24,298 bases of DNA from Pseudomonadota bacterium (lineage in GTDB: Bacteria > Myxococcota_A > UBA796 > SXON01), in the NCBI GenBank assembly GCA_005776735.1, contig SXOM01000049.1:1-24298 (forward strand), written 5' to 3'. This document shows positions 16,241-22,674 of this stretch, piece by piece. The notes under the pieces are model-generated. The model was not told the origin of the DNA. It was given only the letters and a program-made list of their open reading frames with translations, and did not search any database. The number at the start of each line of letters is the position of its first letter. The first letter of the stretch is position 1. Both the position numbers and the translations under genes were made by a program.

Positions 16241-18636
16241 GGCTGCTCCTCCAGGATGACGATGCTCGACGCCGGCACCGCGAAGCTCCCCGACACCGAC
16301 TCCGGCGCCGCCATCGTGACGTTCGCCGACTCGCGCCGCGCGAGGCCGGCCTCGGCGAGGTACTCGTCGGAGTCCCAGTACTGTTGGGTGTCGACCACCC
16401 GCGCCCACGTGCGCCCGCTCGGGATGGTGTAGGTCACCTCGTAGCGCTCCATGTTCAAGAGCACCAAGAGCTCGGGTTGACCGGCGTAGTCGCCGCCCGC
16501 GCCGTCGTCGTACCAGTGGATCATCAGCTGACGCGACCCCCAGTCCGCGTCGCCGTTGTCGGGCGACTTCCACCCGATGGGCATTCCGCCGCCGTACTCC
16601 GTCGGGGAGAACGCATAGGTGTGGTCCAGCCGGAAGCGCACCATCTCCGACACGAAGTCCATCATGCGCCACCGCTCGTCGTGGGAGGTCCACTCCCCCC
16701 AACGGAACCAGTTCCACTCGTTGTCGGCCGCGGTGCTGTAGGCGTTGTTGTTGCCATACTGGGTACGCATCCACTCGTCGCCGCCGTAGAGCATCGGCGT
16801 ACCCTGCGAGATCATCATCCCCACGTAGAAGTTGCGCATGAGCTGCCGCTTGAACGCTTCGGCGTCCATGCCCCAGTCGCGCGAACGGTTGTTGCTCTCG
16901 CCGCTGTCGGTGTCGCACCACGGCGAGGTGGGCGCGCTGCAGCACGTCGGGTTGAGCGGCCCGCAGAAGTTCTCCTTCTCGTCGTACGACAACAGGTCGT
17001 ACATCGTGAACCCGTCGTGACAGGTCACGAAGTTGACCGAGTGGTACGGACGCCGCCCGTTCCACCCATAGCGCGCCTCCGACCCGGTGATCACCCCGCC
17101 GCCGTCGATGCCGTTCTCGGTGGAGTTCAGCGTCCACTCGTCCAGGTTCACGATCGAGCGCCACCAGTCCCGGAAGCTCGAGTTCCACTCCCCCCACGCC
17201 GTACCGTCCTTGGTGGACGACGCGGGGAAGGCGCCGATGCTGGTATACGACCCCCCGGCGGTCCACGGCTCGGCGATGATCCGCGTGTCGTACGATTGCA
17301 GGAGCGGGTCGTCGACGATGTCCTGGAGCACCGTGTTCGCCGGGTCGTCCCAGTTGTTGTAGTCGCCGTCCTTCTCGCCCAGGATGCCGGCCAGGTCGAA
17401 CCGGAAGCCGTCGACGTGCAGCTCCTCGACCATGTAGTGCAGCGAGTCCATCACCAACCGCCGGCCCGGCGTGAAGTTGGGCCGCGTCTCGTTGCCCACG
17501 CCGGTGTTGTTCCAGTACCCGCTCTTGTCGGTGGACAACGCGTAGAACGCGTCGTTGTCCAGCCCCCGGAGGTTGTAGATCGTCGCCGCCTCGACGGTGT
17601 CGAGGTTGTAGCTGTCGCCCGCGCCGATGACCGCGTCGCTGTAGATGCGGTCCCGCCACAGGCCACCTTCGCCCGTGTGGTTGTACACCACGTCGACGAT
17701 GACCTCGATCCCGTTCTGGTGGAGGGTGTCCACCATGTGTTTGAACTCGTCGATCACCGCGGCGGGGTCGCCCCCCGGGTCGTAGTCGGCGCTGTAGCTG
17801 AGCTCGTTGGCGAAGAAGCTGATGTTGTTGTACCCCCAGTACCCGCCGTCCAGCGGCTTTTCGTGCACCGGCAAGAGCTCCACCCCGGTGACGCCCAGCG
17901 CCGCCAGGTAGGGGGCCTTCTCCGCGAACCCCCGCCACGTCCCCGGGTGTTCGATCCCCGGCTCGCCGTTGGCGGTGAACCCCTTCGGGTGCACCTCGTA
18001 GAGCACCAGCTCGTTCCAGGCGTGCCCCTCCAGCGCCCCTTCGCTCCGCGCCTTGCGCCACGACGCCTCGTGGTCGCTCCACGCATACTCGCTCGCGACG
18101 ACGATGCTCTTCGCGGCGGCCCCCCAGGTGCACGACTCCCGCCGGCTCTCCCCGGTGCCCGCCGAGCCCAGGTTCCAGTCGTGGTCGCGCGTCAGCGCCT
18201 TGGACCACGGGTCGGTCAACAGCTTGTTGGGGTTGTACCGGTTCCCCGCGGCGTCCACGTCGGCCACGAAACCCGTCTGCTTCCCGCACGTCCACGCCGC
18301 GTCGTACGGCCAGTTCGGACCCCACGCCACGAACCCGTACATCTGGCCTTCGCCGAGGCCCTCGACGTAGAGGTTCCACACATCGCCGAACCGGTGCATC
18401 GGCAGGCGCTGCACCGGCCGCTCGTCGTCGGCCCCGGCGAAGAGCAGCAGCTCGACGCGCTCGGCGTTGCCGGCGTACACCCCGAAGTTGACGCCCTGGT
18501 CCACGAGGCTCGGCCCCAGGTGTTCGAGCGCGGCCACCCCCGCCTCGTCCAGGCTGGGGGCCACCGACTCGGTGTGGTACAGCCGCGCGTACTCCCCGAG
18601 CACGCAGGCGGACAGCGACAGGGAGAGGACGACCAT
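16237..18636 (-). CDS. Lipoprotein isoamylase-type glycogen/starch debranching enzyme (GH13)
   Basis: 799 residues from ATG 18636. The signal MVVLSLSLSAC is very short and ends in a lipobox (LSAC, Cys11). A CBM48-like N-terminal domain carries GVNFGVYAGNAERVELLLFAG (about 48-68; given as GVNFGVYAGN then VELLLFAG) and YGFVAWGPNWPY. The barrel has VDVVYNHTGEGG (region I), VDGFRFDLAGILG with Asp414, RIIAEPWTAGG with Glu456, and NFVTCHDGFTM with Asp541. The regions match isoamylase/GlgX-type enzymes, which cut alpha-1,6 branch points; secreted bacterial isoamylases have the same size. Surface debranching would feed the amylases and glucoamylase. It heads the minus-strand starch operon. Two hairpin elements lie just upstream, one 25 nt before the start. 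Confidence 0.91.
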   Translation of the reverse strand: MVVLSLSLSACVLGEYARLYHTESVAPSLDEAGVAALEHLGPSLVDQGVNFGVYAGNAERVELLLFAGADDERPVQRLPMHRFGDVWNLYVEGLGEGQMYGFVAWGPNWPYDAAWTCGKQTGFVADVDAAGNRYNPNKLLTDPWSKALTRDHDWNLGSAGTGESRRESCTWGAAAKSIVVASEYAWSDHEASWRKARSEGALEGHAWNELVLYEVHPKGFTANGEPGIEHPGTWRGFAEKAPYLAALGVTGVELLPVHEKPLDGGYWGYNNISFFANELSYSADYDPGGDPAAVIDEFKHMVDTLHQNGIEVIVDVVYNHTGEGGLWRDRIYSDAVIGAGDSYNLDTVEAATIYNLRGLDNDAFYALSTDKSGYWNNTGVGNETRPNFTPGRRLVMDSLHYMVEELHVDGFRFDLAGILGEKDGDYNNWDDPANTVLQDIVDDPLLQSYDTRIIAEPWTAGGSYTSIGAFPASSTKDGTAWGEWNSSFRDWWRSIVNLDEWTLNSTENGIDGGGVITGSEARYGWNGRRPYHSVNFVTCHDGFTMYDLLSYDEKENFCGPLNPTCCSAPTSPWCDTDSGESNNRSRDWGMDAEAFKRQLMRNFYVGMMISQGTPMLYGGDEWMRTQYGNNNAYSTAADNEWNWFRWGEWTSHDERWRMMDFVSEMVRFRLDHTYAFSPTEYGGGMPIGWKSPDNGDADWGSRQLMIHWYDDGAGGDYAGQPELLVLLNMERYEVTYTIPSGRTWARVVDTQQYWDSDEYLAEAGLARRESANVTMAAPESVSGSFAVPASSIVILEEQP

Positions 18637-18660
18637 CGGCCCGACGTAGCCTGTGTCCGG

Positions 18661-18710
18661 GCGATGCGCCGCGACCGTCCTCGACGGCGGCCGGCGCCGC
18701 CGCGCATCGC
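18661..18710 (+). repeat. Intergenic hairpin element, copy 4
   Basis: Arm GCGATGCGC (18661-18669), core CGCGACCGTCC, 32-nt interior, complementary arm GCGCATCGC (18702-18710). The inner stem is the perfect CCGTC/GACGG. It faces copy 5 on the other strand in the same 150-bp gap. Confidence 0.8.
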
Positions 18711-18738
18711 GACGCGAGGTCGACGCCCCCCGCGGAGC

Positions 18739-18788
18739 GCGCTGCGCGCCGGACCCCGCCGCCGCCCAGGTGGGTCGCGGCGCAGCGC
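18739..18788 (-). repeat. Intergenic hairpin element, copy 5 (inner stem changed)
   Basis: Read on the minus strand, arm GCGCTGCGC (18788-18780), then CGCGACCCACC, then after a 32-nt interior GCGCAGCGC (18747-18739). The usual CCGTCC is replaced by CCCACCTGGG, which still makes an inner hairpin (CCCA/TGGG). The element begins one base after the TAG of the TPR gene. Confidence 0.75.
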
Positions 18789-18789
18789 C

Positions 18790-19401
18790 CTACTGGGACT
18801 TTCGGGCTGCCTTCATGCGCTTCTCCAGCTCGCACGCGTCGGCGTCGCCGAGGGCGCAGGCCCTCGCCGCATCGTCGCGTGCCTCGGCGAGCTCGCCCAT
18901 GCGGTACCGCGCGTCGGCCCGCATCCGGATGGCGCGGGCGGCGCCGGGCTGCACCGCCAACCACCGGTCGGCGGCGGTGACGGCCCCACGATCATCGCCG
19001 TTCTGGGAGCGGGCGTAGACCAGGGCCTCCCACCCCTCGACCACGTCGGGCCGGAGGGCGAGTCCGCGCGACAGGTCGAGATCGGCCCGCTCGTACCGGC
19101 CCAGGGCGGCATTGGCGCGGCCGCGGGCGAGCCGGGCCTCCGCGTGGTCGGGGACGGCGTCGAGGCAGACCTCCAACAATGACGTGGTCCCCTCGTAGTC
19201 CTTGGCCCCGAACGCGGCCAGTCCCGCTTCGCACTCGGGCGGGGTGGGCGGTGCTTCGACCGGGGGCGGCGGGGCCAGGCGTTCGGCCTCCATCTCGGTC
19301 GACACGTTTCCGACCCGCCAGAACTCGAACCCGGCGTACCCCCCGAGGGCGACGAAACCGCCACACGCGAGGATGAGGATGGCGACGATGACCCAGCGCA
19401 T
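18790..19401 (-). CDS. Membrane-anchored TPR-repeat protein
   Basis: 203 residues from ATG 19401. One N-terminal membrane anchor (WVIVAILILACGGFVALGG, about residues 3-21) is followed by a Pro-rich linker (about 43-55). Then come three to four TPR-like helical pairs, for example AEARLARGRANAALGRYERA, EGWEALVYARSQNGD and IRMRADARYRMGELAEA. TPR domains mediate protein-protein contacts. The orientation suggested by the single anchor puts the TPRs in the periplasm. It starts 4 nt after the preceding lipoprotein gene's stop, so the two are probably one unit. No enzymatic motif is seen, and its link to the starch operon downstream is uncertain because two hairpin elements separate them. Confidence 0.8.
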   Translation of the reverse strand: MRWVIVAILILACGGFVALGGYAGFEFWRVGNVSTEMEAERLAPPPPVEAPPTPPECEAGLAAFGAKDYEGTTSLLEVCLDAVPDHAEARLARGRANAALGRYERADLDLSRGLALRPDVVEGWEALVYARSQNGDDRGAVTAADRWLAVQPGAARAIRMRADARYRMGELAEARDDAARACALGDADACELEKRMKAARKSQ

Positions 19402-19404
19402 GGT

Positions 19405-20163
19405 TCAGTCCTCGTGGGGGGTGCCGGTGACGTGCTCTTCGGTGCCCCAGTAGTAGTCGAGCGTGCCGTCGATCAACAGTTGGATGGCCCCCTCGAAGGT
19501 GATGGCCTCGTCCAGGATCGTCTTGAGCTGGGACCACGATGCGTTGTACCACACGAGTCCTTCCTCGTCTTCGTACCACAACTCGATGGTGAAGCCCACG
19601 ACGATGCCGTTGTCCCCCTCGGGGTTGAAGCCCGCTTCGGGTACCAGGCTGATGAAGGCGAGCGTGTCGCCGTACCAGCGGAAGTCCTTGTCCATGTCGT
19701 AGGGGATCGTGATGTCCAACAACGTCTTCTCGATGTGGTTCCAGGTGTCGACGTCGCCGTCGGCGGTGAGGAACTTCTCGGGGTCGCCGGCGGTGACTTC
19801 GCGGCTCCAGATGTCGTAGGTGCTGTCCACGAAGCTCTGGTCGGCCTCGAGGGACACCCGCACGTAGTCGTCCATCTCGCCGCGCATGCGGGCGATGACG
19901 CCCGCGCCGCCGGTGCGCTCCCAGAGCACGTGCTCCTCGTCGTGTTCGTACATCTCGACGTCCTCGGGGCCGAGCGCCCGGAAGGCGAAGCCCTGGGGGT
20001 CGGCGTCGACCAGGCCCTCGACGTGCGTGCGGAGGGCGGCGACGTGGTCCGCCGCATCGGCCTCGTAGAAGCGCTGCAACGTGAGCAGCGACTGCTCTTC
20101 GAAGGTGGGTGGCGGCTCCTGCTGCGGCGCTTCCGAGCAGGCCAGGAACAGGACGGGGATCAC
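19405..20163 (-). CDS. Putative lipoprotein of unknown function
   Basis: 252 residues from GTG 20163. The very short signal MIPVLFLACSE has a lipobox-like FLAC, and a Pro/Gln-rich tether follows (APQQEPPPTFEEQ). The body is acidic and aromatic-rich with mixed helices and strands (WSREVTAGDPEKFL, DFRWYGDTLAFISLV, GFTIELWYEDEEGLVWYNAS). It ends in YYWGTEEHVTGTPHED. I recognise no family. The longer open frame upstream is antisense to the metal-exporter gene and is not credible. Its start is 42 bp from the divergent CDF exporter. It is probably co-transcribed with the TPR protein, perhaps as an envelope pair. Confidence 0.75.
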   Translation of the reverse strand: MIPVLFLACSEAPQQEPPPTFEEQSLLTLQRFYEADAADHVAALRTHVEGLVDADPQGFAFRALGPEDVEMYEHDEEHVLWERTGGAGVIARMRGEMDDYVRVSLEADQSFVDSTYDIWSREVTAGDPEKFLTADGDVDTWNHIEKTLLDITIPYDMDKDFRWYGDTLAFISLVPEAGFNPEGDNGIVVGFTIELWYEDEEGLVWYNASWSQLKTILDEAITFEGAIQLLIDGTLDYYWGTEEHVTGTPHED

Positions 20164-20205
20164 CGCCGGAGGGTACCACGCCGGCCAGCCGGATACGTCA
20201 AGAGA
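20164..20205. promoter_or_regulatory. Divergent spacer between lipoprotein and metal-exporter genes
   Basis: 42 bp between GTG 20163 (minus) and ATG 20206 (plus). It contains GTCAAGAGA just before the exporter ATG, a plausible ribosome-binding site (AAGAGA). No metal-responsive operator dyad is obvious, and no regulator gene is next to it. Confidence 0.35.
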
Positions 20206-21201
20206 ATGGCGAGCGCGCACCACCACGACCACGACCACGGCACCGGCCACGAGCACGGGCACGCCGAGGTGCACGCGCCTGCCGGGCCTCCTCCCGGGGC
20301 CCACGACCACGACCACGGCCACGGCCACGCCCACTCCCGCACCAAGGACGAGCGGCGGCTGCTCGCGACGCTCCTCCTCGGCGTCAGCTACATGGGGGTC
20401 GAGGCGATCACCGGCTGGCTCACCGGGTCGTTGGCGCTGTTGGCGGACGCCGGCCACATGCTGAGCGACGCGGCGGCGCTGGCGGTCACGTTGTTGGCGC
20501 TCCGGATCGCGCGCTTGCCCGAAGACGCGAAGCAGACCTACGGGTACCACCGCGCCGAGGTCCTGGCGGCGGTGGTCAACGGCGCGGCGCTCCTGGCGAT
20601 CGGCGTGGGCGTGCTGGTCGAGGCTTCGCAGCGGTTCGGCCACCCCGTGGCGCCCGACGCGGTGCCGATGATGGCGGTGGCGGCCGGCGGCCTGCTGGTC
20701 AACCTCGTGGGCCTGGTGATCCTCAGCGGCGCCGACCGGAGCGGGCTCAACGTACGCGGGGCGTGGTTGCACCTGATGTCGGACGCCATGGGGAGCGTGG
20801 GCGCGGTGACGGCGGGGTTCCTGGTCTGGCGCTTCGGTTGGGCCTGGGCCGACCCCGCCGCGAGTGTGCTCATCGCGCTCCTGGTCCTCCGCAGCGCCTG
20901 GCACCTGTTGCGCGACTGTGCGGGTGTGCTGATGGAGCAGGCGCCGGCCCACATCGACACCGAGCGGGTCCGCGCGCGCCTCGGCGGCCTGGGCGGCGTC
21001 ACCGGCGTGCACGACATCCACGTGTGGACGATCACCAGCGGCATTGTCGCGATGAGCGGGCACCTCGTGGTGGCGCGGGAAGGCGACCCGTGCGCGGTGT
21101 TGCGCGAGGCGTCACGTCTGTTGCGCGACGAGTTCGGGATCTGGCACAGCACCATCCAAGTCGAGCCTCACGACTTCGAAGAGGTGACGCTGCATCGGTG
21201 A
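20206..21201 (+). CDS. CDF-family divalent metal cation exporter (CzcD/ZitB-like)
   Basis: 331 residues from ATG 20206. The N-terminal 44 residues hold 15 His in HDHDH/HGHGH-like runs, a typical metal-collecting segment of Zn/Co/Cd exporters. Six hydrophobic segments follow. The metal-site motifs are both intact: ADAGHMLSDAAAL in helix 2 (His84, Asp88) and LHLMSDAMGS in helix 5 (His189, Asp193). The C-terminal cytoplasmic domain has TGVHDIHVWTITSG and ends EVTLHR. The HxxxD/HxxxD arrangement marks the Zn-type CDF group. It would export Zn2+ or related ions from the cytoplasm using the proton gradient. It appears monocistronic; a hairpin element starts about 10 nt after the stop. Confidence 0.94.
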   Translation: MASAHHHDHDHGTGHEHGHAEVHAPAGPPPGAHDHDHGHGHAHSRTKDERRLLATLLLGVSYMGVEAITGWLTGSLALLADAGHMLSDAAALAVTLLALRIARLPEDAKQTYGYHRAEVLAAVVNGAALLAIGVGVLVEASQRFGHPVAPDAVPMMAVAAGGLLVNLVGLVILSGADRSGLNVRGAWLHLMSDAMGSVGAVTAGFLVWRFGWAWADPAASVLIALLVLRSAWHLLRDCAGVLMEQAPAHIDTERVRARLGGLGGVTGVHDIHVWTITSGIVAMSGHLVVAREGDPCAVLREASRLLRDEFGIWHSTIQVEPHDFEEVTLHR

Positions 21202-21211
21202 CCTGTGGCGT

Positions 21212-21254
21212 CCGCGCCGCGACCGTCCCGAGGGCGGCCGGGTCCGGCGCGCGG
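21212..21254 (+). repeat. Intergenic hairpin element, copy 6 (short stem)
   Basis: Arm CCGCGC (21212-21217), core CGCGACCGTCCCGAGG, 31-nt interior, arm GCGCGG (21249-21254). The stem is only 6 bp, but the core and the inner stem CCGTCC/GGGCGG match the other copies. It begins 10 nt past the exporter stop. Confidence 0.68.
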
Positions 21255-21426
21255 CCGGTCAGCGGGGGCGATGCGCGGCGGCGCGGCCGAGGCCGAGGCG
21301 GTGTTGCGCGACAGGGGGGAGTGGCACACAACCCCCCGACTCGCGCGACCGAGTGCGCGCCGCGGGGGGCGCGCCGCGATTCACGGTGTTTGCCCGTTCC
21401 GGCGGCGCCGCGACCGCGGCCCCCGC

Positions 21427-21473
21427 GGTTGACGAACCGGGGGGGTGCCTGCACCCCCCCTTGTAGGTCAACC
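21427..21473. repeat. Long interrupted palindrome
   Basis: Outer arms GGTTGAC (21427-21433) and GTCAACC (21467-21473) flank a perfect inner stem GGGGGGGTGC (21439-21448) / GCACCCCCCC (21451-21460). The inner arms are separated by 2 bp. No T-run follows. It could be a bidirectional terminator for the converging genes, a cruciform, or a protein-binding site. Confidence 0.7.
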
Positions 21474-21504
21474 AACACGACGCTCACGACGACGCCCGCC
21501 CGAA

Positions 21505-21564
21505 GCGGAGGGCGCCTGCGGCGCCGCTCGCGCGAGGCGGAGGGCGTCGGCGGCGCCGCCCGCG
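21505..21564. repeat. Two-unit imperfect direct repeat
   Basis: 28-nt units at 21505-21532 and 21537-21564 (period 32) differ at three positions; both begin GCGGAGGGCG and share GCGGCGCCGC. Non-coding as far as I can see. Confidence 0.6.
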
Positions 21565-21623
21565 ACAGACCGCCGGCCTCCAGCGTCGGTATTCGAATTC
21601 GTTTCGTGTTCGACGCGACATCG

Positions 21624-22130
21624 TCACGGACCCTCGCGCGCGCCCGCGAGATCCGTTGTCGCCTGCCCGCCGCGACCGCGACGCGGCGGCGGCGGAATCT
21701 CGCCGGGCCGCCACTCGACCGTCCAGCCGGCCTTGAACCAGAAGTTCCAGTCCCCGTCGATGGGGCCGGCCAGCACCTCCCCCCCGAGCAGAAGGCCGAG
21801 CCCCCCTCGCTCCCAGTGGACGGCACGCCACCGCAGCGCCGGCCCGAACTCGACGGAGATGGGGGCTTGTACCACCGCGCCGATCCGCAGCTCACCCACC
21901 GCCCACGACACGTCCAGGCGGAAGTTCGTCCAATAGCCGCCGCACACTCCGTCGTAGGAGCACAAGGTAGGCCATGCCGGGTACACCTCCATGCCTCCAG
22001 AAATGCTGAGCGGCCCCACGCCGAGCCCGAGCTCGGCCAGATAGCTCGGATTGACGAACTCGGAACCACCCAATACTATTGGCGCGACCGGCAATATCGC
22101 AACTCCAGACCCGAGCCGAAATGCCAGCAT
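21624..22130 (-). CDS. Hypothetical beta-rich protein, paralogue of its neighbour; start probably disrupted
   Basis: 168 residues if read from the ATG at 22130. The sequence is Gly- and aromatic-rich with alternating strands (LSISGGMEVYPAWPTLC, WAVGELRIGAVVQAP, LGLLLGGEVLAGP, NFWFKAGWTVEW) and ends in a Pro/Arg-rich tail. Its layout matches the preceding gene: a YP-x-x-P-then-Cys block, a central Trp block, and a final aromatic strand pair. They look like tandem paralogues, perhaps small barrels or beta-sandwich envelope proteins. A better start is the ATG at 22207, which overlaps the upstream stop (ATGA) like other junctions here, but that frame (MTDAVPAPIEDSGGG...) hits a stop at 22076. One extra G in the nine-G run (22163-22171) would join the two. 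No signal peptide is evident. Confidence 0.62.
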   Translation of the reverse strand: MLAFRLGSGVAILPVAPIVLGGSEFVNPSYLAELGLGVGPLSISGGMEVYPAWPTLCSYDGVCGGYWTNFRLDVSWAVGELRIGAVVQAPISVEFGPALRWRAVHWERGGLGLLLGGEVLAGPIDGDWNFWFKAGWTVEWRPGEIPPPPRRGRGGQATTDLAGAREGP

Positions 22131-22162
22131 GGGGCGGTTCGGGTTCGGTGGGGGTGACTCGG

Positions 22163-22171
22163 CCCCCCCCC
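22163..22171 (-). other. Nine-G homopolymer at an apparent frameshift
   Basis: On the coding (minus) strand GATTCC is followed by nine G. The ATG at 22207 leads into this run in one frame, and the long conserved-looking frame continues after it in another. The cause may be a sequencing or assembly error, phase variation, programmed slippage, or a true mutation. Confidence 0.55.
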
Positions 22172-22203
22172 GGAATCCTCGATGGGAGCCGGCACGGCGT
22201 CGG

Positions 22204-22674
22204 TCATGGGGACACCCGGAGTTCCCCACGAAGGCCGACATAGGCAGACCAGGCGAGTCGGTCCGGAGTCTGGTACAGCGGCAGCAGGAACCCGGCCTCC
22301 AGCCCCGCGTACACGGGCCCCCTCGGCGCCCCCAGCGGGGTCCACCATGCGTGTGCGCCGGCCACGCCGGAGTGCGGCAACCACCCAACGGACAGAGTGA
22401 GGGCCCAAGCCGTCCCGCCGAGGCCGGCGCCGAGGCTGAGATCACCCCAATCACCGCACCACACCCTCGGCACGCAGGGATAGGTGGCATCGGCCGCGGC
22501 CCGGAGTTCGACCGTCCCGATCCACGATCCTCGGCGAGCGGACACCCCTACGGTGTTGCCCATACTCAAGGCCCGCGCGCCGATCCCCTCCGCACTGGTC
22601 TGCTCCCCGATTGTGGCGTAGGCCCGCCACTCGATGGGGACGGCGGCAACCTCCTCCGCCGGCTCGCCGTTCAC
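22204..22674 (-). CDS. Hypothetical beta-rich protein (first of two tandem paralogues)
   Basis: 156 residues from a GTG at 22674 that forms a GTGA overlap with the upstream stop (22671-22673); another GTG at 22692 would add six residues. It begins MNGEPAEEVAAVPIEW. Strand-like segments follow (IGTVELRAAADATYP, LSLGAGLGGTAWALTLSVGW, VYAGLEAGFLLPLY) and it ends SAYVGLRGELRVSP. Alternating hydrophobic/Gly pattern and terminal aromatic/Gly strands resemble small outer-membrane or curved beta-sheet proteins, but no signal peptide is visible and no family is recognised. It lies between the HExxH protein and its own paralogue. Confidence 0.68.
   Translation of the reverse strand: MNGEPAEEVAAVPIEWRAYATIGEQTSAEGIGARALSMGNTVGVSARRGSWIGTVELRAAADATYPCVPRVWCGDWGDLSLGAGLGGTAWALTLSVGWLPHSGVAGAHAWWTPLGAPRGPVYAGLEAGFLLPLYQTPDRLAWSAYVGLRGELRVSP

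Larger units (their letters stand above)
21202..21623. other. Intergenic region with three repeat structures
   Basis: This is a convergent gap of about 420 bp between the metal exporter and the minus-strand four-gene operon. Open frames here are short, Arg-rich and unconvincing. It holds hairpin element copy 6, a long interrupted palindrome, and a two-unit direct repeat, each listed separately. Near 21590-21610 there is a short AT-richer stretch (GTATTCGAATTCG) just beyond the operon's last stop. Confidence 0.6.

Noticed and set aside
16241..18964. N-terminal extension of the barrel protein to 1388 residues
   Set aside because: The extension is antisense-like filler overlapping the isoamylase in another frame; a signal peptide begins exactly at GTG 16240.
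20164..21063. N-terminal extension of the 252-residue lipoprotein to 552 residues
   Set aside because: It would lie opposite the clear CDF exporter gene; the lipobox signal starts at GTG 20163.
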